NCBI RefSeq assembly: GCF_044502415.1
Contig: NZ_CP172402.1
Source of the DNA: Haloimpatiens lingqiaonensis
GTDB lineage: Bacteria > Bacillota > Clostridia > Clostridiales > Clostridiaceae
Direction: 5' to 3' (one strand)
DNA length: 64,000 nucleotides
This document shows positions 27,485 through 35,290 of this stretch, one piece after another; position 1 is the stretch's first letter; the number at the start of each line of letters is the position of its first letter. The notes below the pieces were generated by a model. That model was not told where the DNA came from and did no database searches. It worked only from the letters and a program-made list of their open reading frames with translations. The position numbers were made by a program, and so were the translations under genes.

Positions 27485-28507
27485 ATGTTTATTCCTAAGA
27501 GAGTAATATTTGAAAGAGGAAGTTTAGACTATGAAATAGGTAGAGATGTATTAAATTTTTTTAAAGGAAATAATGGTGTGCAAATTATAAATATCACTTC
27601 TAATAGAATTAAAGAAAATATTCCAGGAGAGGATTTATATAATTTTTATAGAGAAGGTAAAAAAACTTTAGTAGTGGGGGTGAAGAAGGGATTTAAGTTT
27701 CAATCATGCAAGCCTTCAGCACATTATCAATTGCCATTAGTATCAGGTTGTACAGGTCAGTGTCAATATTGCTATTTAAATACTAATTTAGGTGATAAAC
27801 CTTATATAAAAATCAATGTGAATGTTGAAGAAATACTTTCTAAGGCAGGAAGCTATATAAATGAAAGGTTGCCAGAGGTAACTATATTTGAAGGCTCTGC
27901 TACCTCTGATCCTGTGCCAGTGGAGCCTTATTCTCATTTGTTAAAGAGAACTATAGGGTTTTTTGCAAATAATGAAAATGGAAGGTTTAGATTTGTTACA
28001 AAATATAATGATGTAGATAGCCTTATAAATTTAAATCATAGGGGTAAAACTGAAGTAAGGTTTACTCTGAATACAGATAAAGTTATAAGGGAATATGAAA
28101 GCAGAACTGCATCCATTGATAAAAGAATAGAAGCCAGTGTTAAGTTAGCTAGGGCAGAGTACCCAATAGGATTTATAATAGCACCGGTATTTATTTATGA
28201 AGGATGGGAAGAAGATTATAAAAATTTATTAATAGAATTAAAAGATAATTTGCCAACAAATTTAAAGTATCCTATAACTTTTGAAGTAATATCCCATAGG
28301 TATACTTCAAGAGCAAAGGATATAATATTGAAGGTTTTCCCAGACACTAATTTACCAATGAAGGATGAGGAGAGAAAATATAAATATGGTCAATTTGGTT
28401 ATGGTAAATTTGTGTACGAAAAAGAACAACTTGATCATATGAAAGAATTCTTTACAAGGGAAATAGAAGAAATATTTAAAAATAGTACCATAAAGTATAT
28501 AATATAA
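27485..28507 (+). CDS. Spore photoproduct lyase-family radical SAM protein
   Basis: 340 residues. The SPL-type radical SAM cluster CTGQCQYC (Cys89, 93, 96) follows KFQSCKPSAHYQLPLVSG, and the order and spacing match spore photoproduct lyase along the whole length. The enzyme class repairs thymine dimers of UV-irradiated spores. By ungapped comparison with the Bacillus subtilis enzyme (cluster Cys91/95/98, hydrogen-donor Cys141), the donor position is Ala139 in FEGSATSDP. Either it is a divergent paralogue or it uses another donor. AGGATTTT lies upstream of ATG 27485. Confidence 0.85.
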   Translation: MFIPKRVIFERGSLDYEIGRDVLNFFKGNNGVQIINITSNRIKENIPGEDLYNFYREGKKTLVVGVKKGFKFQSCKPSAHYQLPLVSGCTGQCQYCYLNTNLGDKPYIKINVNVEEILSKAGSYINERLPEVTIFEGSATSDPVPVEPYSHLLKRTIGFFANNENGRFRFVTKYNDVDSLINLNHRGKTEVRFTLNTDKVIREYESRTASIDKRIEASVKLARAEYPIGFIIAPVFIYEGWEEDYKNLLIELKDNLPTNLKYPITFEVISHRYTSRAKDIILKVFPDTNLPMKDEERKYKYGQFGYGKFVYEKEQLDHMKEFFTREIEEIFKNSTIKYII

Positions 28508-28561
28508 GTAATGCGTTAATGTATTATTTATATTAACAGGGAATTAGAAAGGAGTAATTAA

Positions 28562-29317
28562 ATGAATATATTAATTACTAATGATGATGGAATAGATGCT
28601 AGAGGAATTAGAGCCTTAGCAGAGGAAATTTGTAAAAATCATGAAACTTTAATAGTTGCCCCAAGAGAACAGCAAAGTGCTACTAGTCACTCAATATCTA
28701 TAAATAAGCCTATAAAAATAAAGGAAGAAAAACTTGAAGGTTTAATATGTAGTGCCTATAGTGTACTTGGAACCCCAGCAGATTGCACTCAAGCAGGTAT
28801 TTCACTACTTGGAAAGGATATAGATTTAGTTATTTCAGGTATTAATAGAGGGCTTAATGCTGGTACGGATGTATTGTATTCTGGTACAGTTTCTGCTGCT
28901 ATCGAAGGAGCTATTTATAATGTTCCATCCATTGCAGTTTCTATGGAAGTAGATTGGGAAAAAGATGATGAAGACTACAGTAAGGCAGTAAAATGGACAA
29001 GTAAAATACTTAAAATGGTAGAAAAAGAGTATTTAAGAGGGGATGTGGTTCTTAATATAAACATTCCAAATATAAAAGACGAAGATATAAAAGGAATCAA
29101 GGTTTGCAGAATAGGAAAGTCTACTTACAATGCAAAATACACATTAATAGAAGATAGTGAAGATAAGATTTATAAAAAAAATGGAACGAGAAATGAAATA
29201 CAGGAGAAGGATTCTGATTTATATTTTCTTTCTCATGGATATGTAACTGTAACTCCACTACACTTTGATTTTACTAATTTTGAGATTTTAGAGGGAGTAA
29301 GAGATATAATTGAATAA
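28562..29317 (+). CDS. surE: 5'/3'-nucleotidase SurE
   Basis: 251 residues with the SurE signature at the N-terminus: MNILITNDDGIDARGIRAL (metal-binding Asp8, Asp9). It continues with VVAPREQQSATSHSISINKPI-like sequence (Ser39 region), GTPADCTQAGI and VISGINRGLNAGTDVLYSGTVSAA (Asn ligand). It removes phosphate from nucleoside monophosphates and is linked to stationary-phase survival. Length fits the family. AAAGGAG precedes the ATG. It follows the SPL-like gene by 54 bases and may be co-transcribed. Confidence 0.94.
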   Translation: MNILITNDDGIDARGIRALAEEICKNHETLIVAPREQQSATSHSISINKPIKIKEEKLEGLICSAYSVLGTPADCTQAGISLLGKDIDLVISGINRGLNAGTDVLYSGTVSAAIEGAIYNVPSIAVSMEVDWEKDDEDYSKAVKWTSKILKMVEKEYLRGDVVLNINIPNIKDEDIKGIKVCRIGKSTYNAKYTLIEDSEDKIYKKNGTRNEIQEKDSDLYFLSHGYVTVTPLHFDFTNFEILEGVRDIIE

Positions 29318-29457
29318 TATGGTCTGATATAGAATATCTTTTGGGTATAATATAATTAAGATGCATTAATTTTAAGTAGTTCTGGCGAATGATAGCTGGG
29401 AATAGTGTTATGTTATAATACAATAAAGTGGCGTTAAGTTTCCGAGGGGGAATAAAA

Positions 29458-29871
29458 ATGAGAATTGCTAATCAAAATATATTAGATAAATTAAATAGCA
29501 TTGAGTTTAAACAATATATAAGTAAAATGGATATTAACACTGTGTTAGTTTTTGGAAGCGTTTTAACAGATGATTTTCATGAGTACTCTGATGTAGATAT
29601 AGCCATATTAGGTAAAGACAGTCTTAAAATAAAGGAAATTTTAGATTTGGAGTTGTATTTAGAAAATCTTTTAGAACGAAGTATAGATGTGGTTGATTTA
29701 AATAGTGATACATTGGATATATTTATAAAAATCAATATACTAAACACTGGTAAGGTTATTTATTCTTCAGATTATAATAAGTCTGTAGAAGAGCTAATTG
29801 AAAGAGTTCATTGGTATTATAAGCAGAATGAACACTATTTTGATTGTAGAAGGAGAGATTTAATATCATGA
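29458..29871 (+). CDS. mntA: MntA-type nucleotidyltransferase antitoxin
   Basis: 137 residues from ATG 29458 after GAGGGGG. The minimal nucleotidyltransferase motif GS-x10-DxD is present (GSVLTDDFHEYSDVDIAIL). The gene overlaps the next one by ATGA. In the type VII toxin-antitoxin system MntA-HepT, this protein adds AMP to a tyrosine near the HEPN active site and silences the toxin. The order MNT then HEPN and the overlap fit that pair. Confidence 0.88.
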   Translation: MRIANQNILDKLNSIEFKQYISKMDINTVLVFGSVLTDDFHEYSDVDIAILGKDSLKIKEILDLELYLENLLERSIDVVDLNSDTLDIFIKINILNTGKVIYSSDYNKSVEELIERVHWYYKQNEHYFDCRRRDLIS

Positions 29872-30293
29872 ATGAAGATAGGTTATATAAAATAATTGAA
29901 GATATGACCGAGACTATATCTCTTTTAGAGGGATGCATGAATTCTCTAAAAAATGAAAAGGATGCAAATAAATCTTTGTATATAGAATATGGATTAAAAC
30001 AAATATTTGTTGATTTTTTCATAACTGTTGAAAGTTTAACATCTTTGATATTAAAGGAATTAAAAAAATTTAAAATAGGTATTGATATGAAGCAATCACT
30101 TGAATTTATAAAGGAAAACAATATTATTGATGAAGAGTTGCATTTATTTTTAGATGAAGCAAGACTTATGAGAAATAGAATTTCTCATAGATATAAGGAA
30201 CCGTCTAGAAAAGAAATATTAGAATTTATCAACCTAAATATGGATAAGTTTTCTAGAACTTTAGAGGTTACGAAGAAATTAATAAATATGTAA
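29868..30293 (+). CDS. hepT: HepT-like HEPN ribonuclease toxin
   Basis: 141 residues, all helical. The HEPN catalytic motif with its regulatory tyrosine, R-x4-H-x-Y, is complete in RNRISHRY (about 104-111), so the toxin should be active and open to AMPylation by MntA. HepT proteins cut RNA and stop growth when not neutralised. The start ATG overlaps the antitoxin stop, giving coupled translation. A palindrome-rich, gene-free block follows directly. Confidence 0.88.
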   Translation: MNEDRLYKIIEDMTETISLLEGCMNSLKNEKDANKSLYIEYGLKQIFVDFFITVESLTSLILKELKKFKIGIDMKQSLEFIKENNIIDEELHLFLDEARLMRNRISHRYKEPSRKEILEFINLNMDKFSRTLEVTKKLINM

Positions 30294-30342
30294 ACAAAAG
30301 GAGATGCCGCATTAAATATATATTGTGAAGTAAGTGCATAGG

Positions 30343-30573
30343 AAAAATCTGATTTTAATTCCGTGATAAATGTGAAATTTTGGACTTGAACAATACGCCA
30401 AGAACTTCTAATATTTGTCCATTTAAAGCCCCTAAAGTTTTCAAACTCACTCGTGCCTCGCTCAGGCAATGAAAACTTCTTAACGTGGCTTTAAATGGAC
30501 AAATAAAGAAGTTCTAAGGCTAGTTCAATAGTCCTAAATTTCACATTTATCACTCCATTAAAATCAGATTTTT
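30343..30573. repeat. Giant imperfect hairpin (about 88-base arms)
   Basis: The arms 30343-30430 and 30487-30573 match along their whole length with few mismatches and small indels. They begin with AAAAATCTGATTTTAAT and end with TTTGTCCATTTAAAGCC. The 56-base centre contains a smaller stem (30435-30443 with 30470-30478) and a GCCT/AGGC tip. An outer GTGCATA/TATGCAT match extends it. No coding potential. As RNA it would be a rod of about 230 bases; as DNA it could form a cruciform. Confidence 0.85.
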
Positions 30574-30886
30574 CAGTTCATGCATATATCGTCACGGGAG
30601 AGAACGACCTACTAAAGGATGATTTTCCGCCGCTTTGCTATGGAAAATTTTTAATTGAATATGAAGAATGGTATAGTAAGAAAAGATATAACTGTTTCAT
30701 TAAACAAAGCAGTTACATCTTTTCTTTAAGGGCTTAAAAAATCTTTTATTGGCGGTAGCCAGCGAAAATATAGAAATTAGAAATATTAAATATCAATTAA
30801 TGTTGAAATCCCTATGAAATTTCTTAAATTATAATTTGTGGAGGAAGTAAGAATTAAGTAAGAGGTAAAAAGTAAGAAGTTGAACA

Positions 30887-30925
30887 CTTAAAAATTTATT
30901 TTGGCGTAGCCCGCTGATTTATAAT
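30887..30925 (+). repeat. 39-base motif shared with 20149-20187
   Basis: Starts CTTAAAAATTT and ends AGCCCGCTGATTTATAAT, as does the copy upstream of the transposase at 20323. Here it lies inside the large quasi-palindrome. Confidence 0.6.
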
Positions 30926-31330
30926 AAAAGACTTATTATAGAAAATAGCTGGGATAATCTATTTTTACCACAACCATTATCTTTTACTTATTCACAAATT
31001 AATTATAAAAAACTCATTGAGTTTTATCCTTTACTCTTACTTCTTACTTTTTATTTCTTACTTATCTACAAACTAAGATTTATACAATCAACCGTCCTAC
31101 GGCAAAATAAATTGAATTTTAGTTACTATCTTATATTAATGGTTACCATATAACTTTTCGAACGGCTTCGCATAAAAAGATTATTATCCCTTTCTTTTTC
31201 TAACTTAAAGATTTTCTGAATAAAATGAAGAAAATCCACATTAATTGATATTTGATATTTGATATTTGATATCTGATATTTATATATTTAGCCTGGCTAT
31301 CGCCAATAAAAGATTTAAGTTAATTCCAAA

Positions 31331-31376
31331 AATAGCTAACATAATTTCACAACGTGAAATTATGTTAGCTATTTTT
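31331..31376 (+). terminator. Perfect 20-bp hairpin with T-run
   Basis: A perfect 20-bp stem (31331-31350 with 31354-31373), loop AAC, followed by a run of T. It has the form of a strong intrinsic terminator on the plus strand, although no gene precedes it within 1 kb. It could end a non-coding transcript from the palindrome block. Confidence 0.65.
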
Positions 31377-31420
31377 TACATTCTAAAATTTTTCGTAATG
31401 CAATGAAGAAAAATTATCCT

Positions 31421-31496
31421 TCTCTAGCCCTCTGGTCCTCTAGCACACTAGCACACTAATTTTAGCCCTCTAGCACACTGGCACACTAGCCCACTG
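31421..31496. repeat. Short tandem CTAGCACACT-type repeat
   Basis: About six degenerate units built on (C)TAGC(A)CACTG and TAGCCCTC lie between the palindrome block and the NapH-like gene. No spacer structure and no reading frame. It is probably a slipped-strand repeat. Confidence 0.7.
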
Positions 31497-31522
31497 AAAA
31501 TTGTGACAACGTCATAATTTTC

Positions 31523-32176
31523 TTATAAGGTTTTGCCAATGGATTTTTTAGGGCAGGAATAAACACATTTACTGCATTGGATGCAGTCCTTGTGAGTAAT
31601 AGCATCATCTTTAAATTCATAAGGTGCTATGCCCATAGGACAATTACGCTCACATATTTTGCAGGAAACGCAAGAGTTATTTACTTTAAGTAAAGCAGGG
31701 GTATTTTTCTTATTTTTGAAAAATGATATTAATGCAGCTATGCTGCCCATAGGACAGAAATTACACCAAGTTCTATGGTTATAAAATAAGGATAAAATAA
31801 TACCAATTAAAGTAGTAACTGCTATAAGCCTATAAAATATAAAGCCCATTGCATATAGATTACCCCAATTTTTTATCATTCCTAAGGTGAACATAGTGAG
31901 CATTATAACAGTAACAATTAACCTGAAAAATGTGGATTTAAGAAATTTAGGTACTTTTCTTTTATTGCTAAATTTAGATACTACATTATCGTAAAAGCTT
32001 CCTCTAGGGCAAATGTTTCCACACCAGAATCTTCCCTTAAATAAAGATAGTACTATGGGTCCCACCATGCATAGTATTGCAATTAATCCTATTCTAAAAT
32101 CAAAGAATCCAAGGATCATAAAGGTTATTAAAATTATATAAGAATATTTTTTCCAAACTAAAGATAAATTTTTCAT
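31523..32176 (-). CDS. NapH/CcoG-like membrane 4Fe-4S ferredoxin
   Basis: About 217 residues. GGGAGGTG lies 7 bases upstream of the ATG that ends at 32176; an in-frame GTG at 32185 is less likely. Four hydrophobic segments are present (two near 15-50, two near 85-125), with CGNICPRG and CNFCPMG cysteine pairs after helices. The C-terminal 2x[4Fe-4S] ferredoxin domain has CVSCKICERNCPMG and CIQCSKCVYSCPKK. It is a membrane electron carrier of unknown partner. A promoter and CsoR/CstR-like operator precede it, suggesting copper or sulfur-species control. Confidence 0.85.
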   Translation of the reverse strand: MKNLSLVWKKYSYIILITFMILGFFDFRIGLIAILCMVGPIVLSLFKGRFWCGNICPRGSFYDNVVSKFSNKRKVPKFLKSTFFRLIVTVIMLTMFTLGMIKNWGNLYAMGFIFYRLIAVTTLIGIILSLFYNHRTWCNFCPMGSIAALISFFKNKKNTPALLKVNNSCVSCKICERNCPMGIAPYEFKDDAITHKDCIQCSKCVYSCPKKSIGKTL

Positions 32177-32196
32177 AATATACACCTCCCAAAATA

Positions 32197-32213
32197 TACC
32201 CTACTGGGGTATC
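32197..32213. promoter_or_regulatory. CsoR/CstR-like operator
   Basis: ATACCC-TACTG-GGGTAT is a near-palindrome with the C-tract/G-tract form of operators of the CsoR/CstR/RcnR/FrmR family. It lies between the -10 box and the ribosome site of the minus-strand NapH-like gene, over the expected transcription start. No regulator gene of this family is in the window. Confidence 0.6.
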
Positions 32214-32221
32214 TAAAAAAT

Positions 32222-32250
32222 ATTATATTTTATATTTATTATTGTGTCAA
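32222..32250 (-). promoter_or_regulatory. Sigma-A promoter of the NapH-like gene
   Basis: On the minus strand TTGACA (32250-32245), a 17-base spacer and TATAAT (32227-32222): full consensus, directed at the ferredoxin gene. Its start point falls in the CsoR/CstR-like operator. Confidence 0.85.
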
Positions 32251-32341
32251 TATAAACTTATTCAGATAGGGGGAAATTTATAATTGAAAAAAATTTGTTA
32301 ACATATAATAAAAAAACTTGACTGTAAGTATTAAAAATATT

Positions 32342-32540
32342 AATATATTTCGTATGCGAAATATATTAATGCGAATAATTTTAATGCGAAATATAAATAA
32401 ATGCTCTTAACTTAAAATTTAGTATGTAAAATAGGAAGTTGTAGAGTAGGAAAGAGTGAAAGGTAAGAAGTAAGGTAAGAAGTATGTATAGCTGTGAAAG
32501 TTGAATTATTAAAAATATACATAAGAAATTATTCGCATTA
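32342..32540. promoter_or_regulatory. Operator cluster for the MarR-ABC exporter operon
   Basis: A palindrome with 11-base arms (32342-32352 with 32357-32367, TTCG/CGAA core) is followed by further ATGCGAA boxes. The 14-base box at 32367-32380 is repeated exactly, in inverted orientation, at 32527-32540, 48 bases before the MarR start. AAGTAAGA-type tracts fill 32434-32490. The repeated TAATGCGAA boxes are candidate MarR binding sites. Confidence 0.55.
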
Positions 32541-32587
32541 GGGGATTTATAATACTTTGAACGATATAGAGAGGAGGATATTATTTT

Positions 32588-33028
32588 ATGAATGATGCAA
32601 ATAAATCAATGGAGATAGTTAGAATGCTGAAGCAAGTTATGGATTCCATAAAGCAAAGTGTGAGAAAAGAATTTGAGGATATGAATTTAACGGCACCACA
32701 GGGAATGATTATAGGTATGCTATCTCATGAAGGGAAAATGAAAATAAGTGATTTAAGTAAACGCATAGGTCTTTCAAATAGCACTATTTCAGGTATAGTA
32801 GATAGATTAGAAAAGCAAGGTTTTGTAGAAAGAATTAGAAGTGAAAAGGATAGAAGAGTTGTTTATGTAGATGTAAACTCTGAGTTTAGAAAAAATTCAA
32901 AGGATCGCTTTTGTCAAATACAAAGAAAAATGGAAACAGTAATAAGCAAAACATCTGATGAAGAAGCAGATAAAATACTTGAGGGTTTATCTATACTAAA
33001 GGAAGTAGTGGATAGGGAGAATTTTTAA
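32588..33028 (+). CDS. MarR-family transcriptional regulator
   Basis: 146 residues with a winged helix: LTAPQGMIIGMLSHEGKMKISDLSKRIGLSNSTISGIVDRLEKQGFVERIRSEKDRRVVYVDV (about 36-100), including the wing DRR. Flanking helices form the dimer. It is the first gene of an operon with two ABC half-exporters, 36 bases upstream of the first. This is a common arrangement for drug-responsive repressors of multidrug exporters. AGAGGAGG precedes the ATG. Inverted boxes upstream suggest autoregulation. Confidence 0.92.
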   Translation: MNDANKSMEIVRMLKQVMDSIKQSVRKEFEDMNLTAPQGMIIGMLSHEGKMKISDLSKRIGLSNSTISGIVDRLEKQGFVERIRSEKDRRVVYVDVNSEFRKNSKDRFCQIQRKMETVISKTSDEEADKILEGLSILKEVVDRENF

Positions 33029-33064
33029 ATTAAATATAACATTAGGAAAGGGGTAGAAATTGCA

Positions 33065-35290
33065 ATGTACAAATTAGCTAAATATTTAAAACCATTTGTG
33101 TCATCAATACTTATTGCTATAGTTCTTCTTTTTATTCAAGCTATGACGGATTTAGCATTGCCTGATTACATGTCCAATATAGTTAATACGGGTATTCAGC
33201 AGGGTGGTATTGAAGATGCTGTACCAAAGGCCATAAGAAAGAATCAGATGGAAAAGCTTACTATATTTATGAGCGAAGAAGATAAGGAAAAGGTATTAAA
33301 TCAATATACTTTAGTAGATAAAAAAGATACTGATTATGAAAAGTATGTAGAGGATTATCCAATCCTTAAAAAAGAAGCTATATATGTATTAAAAGATAGT
33401 GATAAGTCAAAGGTAGAAGAATTAAATTTAATAATGGGAAAATCATTTCTAGCAGTTGCAGGTGTTGATAATATGAAATCTAGTGCGAAGAATGGCCTAA
33501 TAGATATAAACGGCAAAAAAGTTCCTGCCAGCACTGATTTATTCATGTTATTTAAAAATTTGCCAGAGGACGAGCGTTTAAAAATAAATGATGATATGAA
33601 TAAGAAATTTGCTGCTCTAGGAGATAACATGATAATTCAAGCTGCAGCAAATTCTGTAAAAGGTGAGTATAAAGCACTGGGAGTAGATACAGACAAAATA
33701 CAAAGTAGGTATATTGGTAGAACAGGGATTAAGATGCTTTTAATATCCTTGCTAAGTGCAGTATGCATAGTTATGGTAGGATTCTTTGCATCAAGAATAG
33801 CAGCAGGATTAGCTAGGAACTTGCGTAAAGATGTATTTAAAAAGGTTGAAGGTTTTTCTAATGCAGAGTTAGATAAATTTTCTACTGCATCACTTATAAC
33901 AAGAACTACCAATGATATTAATCAAATACAAATGCTTATTGTAATAATGATAAGGATGATATTTTATGCACCTATCATAGGGGTAGGGGGTATAATTAAA
34001 GCTATTGCTAAGAGTACATCTATGTCATGGATTATAGCGGTGGCAGTAATTACACTTTTAGGTTTAATACTTATAGTATTTTCAGTATCTTTACCAAAAT
34101 TTAAAATTGTACAAAAGCTTGTGGATAGGCTTAACCTAGTTACCCGTGAAAATCTTTCAGGAATGATGGTTATAAGAGCATTTAATACACAGAAATTTGA
34201 AGAAAAAAGGTTCGATAAAGCTAACAAAGACCTAACAAAGACTAATTTATTTGTTAACCGTATAATGGCAGTTATGTTTCCAAGCATGATGCTTATAATG
34301 AATGGTGTAACTCTATTAATAGTTTGGGTAGGGGCACATCATATTGCCCAGTCAAGTATGCAAGTGGGAGACATGATGGCCTTCATGCAATATGCTATGC
34401 AAATAATTTTTGCATTCCTTATGATGTCATTTATGTTTATTATGATACCAAGGGCGTCTGTATCAGCACAACGTATTTCAGAAGTCTTAGAGGTAGAGCC
34501 AACTATTATAGACCCAGAGGAGAGCAAAAGTTTTAATGAGGAATTAAAGGGTGTAGTGGAATTTAAAAATGTGTCCTTTAAATATCCTGGTGCAGAGGAG
34601 AATATGCTTAAAAACATAAGTTTTAAAGCTTTGCCAGGAGAAACCACAGCCTTTATAGGAGCTACTGGTTCAGGTAAAACTACATTGATTAATTTAATAC
34701 TTCGCTTTTATGATGCCACTGAGGGTGAAGTAATTATAGATGGAGTAAATGTTAAAGAGGTTAATCAACATAAACTTAGGGATAAAATTGGTTATGTGCC
34801 ACAAAAAAGTTCATTATTTAGTGGAGATATTGAATCAAACTTAAGATATGCTAATGAAAATGCCTCAGAAGAGGATTTAAATAGAGCTATAGAAATTGCT
34901 CAAGCTAAAGGATTTGTAGAGGAAAAAGGTCAGGGACTTTCACTGGAAATTTCTCAAGGTGGAACCAATGTTTCTGGAGGGCAAAAACAAAGGTTGTCCA
35001 TAGCTCGTGCTATTGTAAAGAATCCTGAAATTTCTATATTTGATGATAGTTTTTCTGCTCTTGATTTTAAAACAGATTTAGAATTAAGAAAGGCTTTAAA
35101 AGAAAAAACTGGTGAAAGTACAGTATTGATAGTAGCACAACGTATAGCTACAATAAAAAATGCTGAAAAGATAATAGTTTTGGATGAGGGAAGAATAGTA
35201 GGAATGGGCACTCATAAGGAGCTTATGGAAAATTGTGAAACTTACAAAGAAATTGCTTTATCACAGCTTTCAAAGGAGGAATTGGCATGA
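33065..35290 (+). CDS. Heterodimeric ABC multidrug exporter, degenerate-site subunit
   Basis: 741 residues, longer than usual because an extracytoplasmic insert (about 45-210) splits the first helical hairpin. The ATPase domain has Walker A GATGSGKTT and signature VSGGQKQR. Its Walker B is ISIFDDSFSALD, with Asp where the catalytic Glu should be, and its H-loop is VAQRI, with Gln instead of His. This is the non-hydrolysing half of a heterodimer of the BmrCD/LmrCD/TM287-288 kind. The stop overlaps the next start by four bases (ATGA). Confidence 0.92.
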   Translation: MYKLAKYLKPFVSSILIAIVLLFIQAMTDLALPDYMSNIVNTGIQQGGIEDAVPKAIRKNQMEKLTIFMSEEDKEKVLNQYTLVDKKDTDYEKYVEDYPILKKEAIYVLKDSDKSKVEELNLIMGKSFLAVAGVDNMKSSAKNGLIDINGKKVPASTDLFMLFKNLPEDERLKINDDMNKKFAALGDNMIIQAAANSVKGEYKALGVDTDKIQSRYIGRTGIKMLLISLLSAVCIVMVGFFASRIAAGLARNLRKDVFKKVEGFSNAELDKFSTASLITRTTNDINQIQMLIVIMIRMIFYAPIIGVGGIIKAIAKSTSMSWIIAVAVITLLGLILIVFSVSLPKFKIVQKLVDRLNLVTRENLSGMMVIRAFNTQKFEEKRFDKANKDLTKTNLFVNRIMAVMFPSMMLIMNGVTLLIVWVGAHHIAQSSMQVGDMMAFMQYAMQIIFAFLMMSFMFIMIPRASVSAQRISEVLEVEPTIIDPEESKSFNEELKGVVEFKNVSFKYPGAEENMLKNISFKALPGETTAFIGATGSGKTTLINLILRFYDATEGEVIIDGVNVKEVNQHKLRDKIGYVPQKSSLFSGDIESNLRYANENASEEDLNRAIEIAQAKGFVEEKGQGLSLEISQGGTNVSGGQKQRLSIARAIVKNPEISIFDDSFSALDFKTDLELRKALKEKTGESTVLIVAQRIATIKNAEKIIVLDEGRIVGMGTHKELMENCETYKEIALSQLSKEELA

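Larger units (their letters stand above)
30617..31419. repeat. About 800-bp nested quasi-palindrome
   Basis: Several pairs of inverted segments share one centre near 31020: 30617-30655 with 31380-31419 (GGATGATTTTCC...; GAAAAATTATCC), and 30733-30805 with 31237-31319 (TCTTTTATTGGCGGTAGCC; GGCTATCGCCAATAAAAGA). Between these pairs each arm has its own strong local hairpin: 30679-30726 on the left and 31331-31373 on the right. Within the interior, AAGTAAGA-type tracts at 30843-30880 and 31031-31064 are also inverted to each other. No gene was found. Confidence 0.75.

Noticed and set aside
30185..30469. Minus-strand 94-codon frame overlapping the HepT gene end
   Set aside because: It runs through the arm of the giant hairpin and antisense to HepT, with no start context and no family features.
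31251..31285. GATATTTGATATTT tandem considered as a CRISPR or iteron array
   Set aside because: The units are about 8 bases with no unique spacers, and the tract is the right arm of the large quasi-palindrome (paired with 30780-30805).
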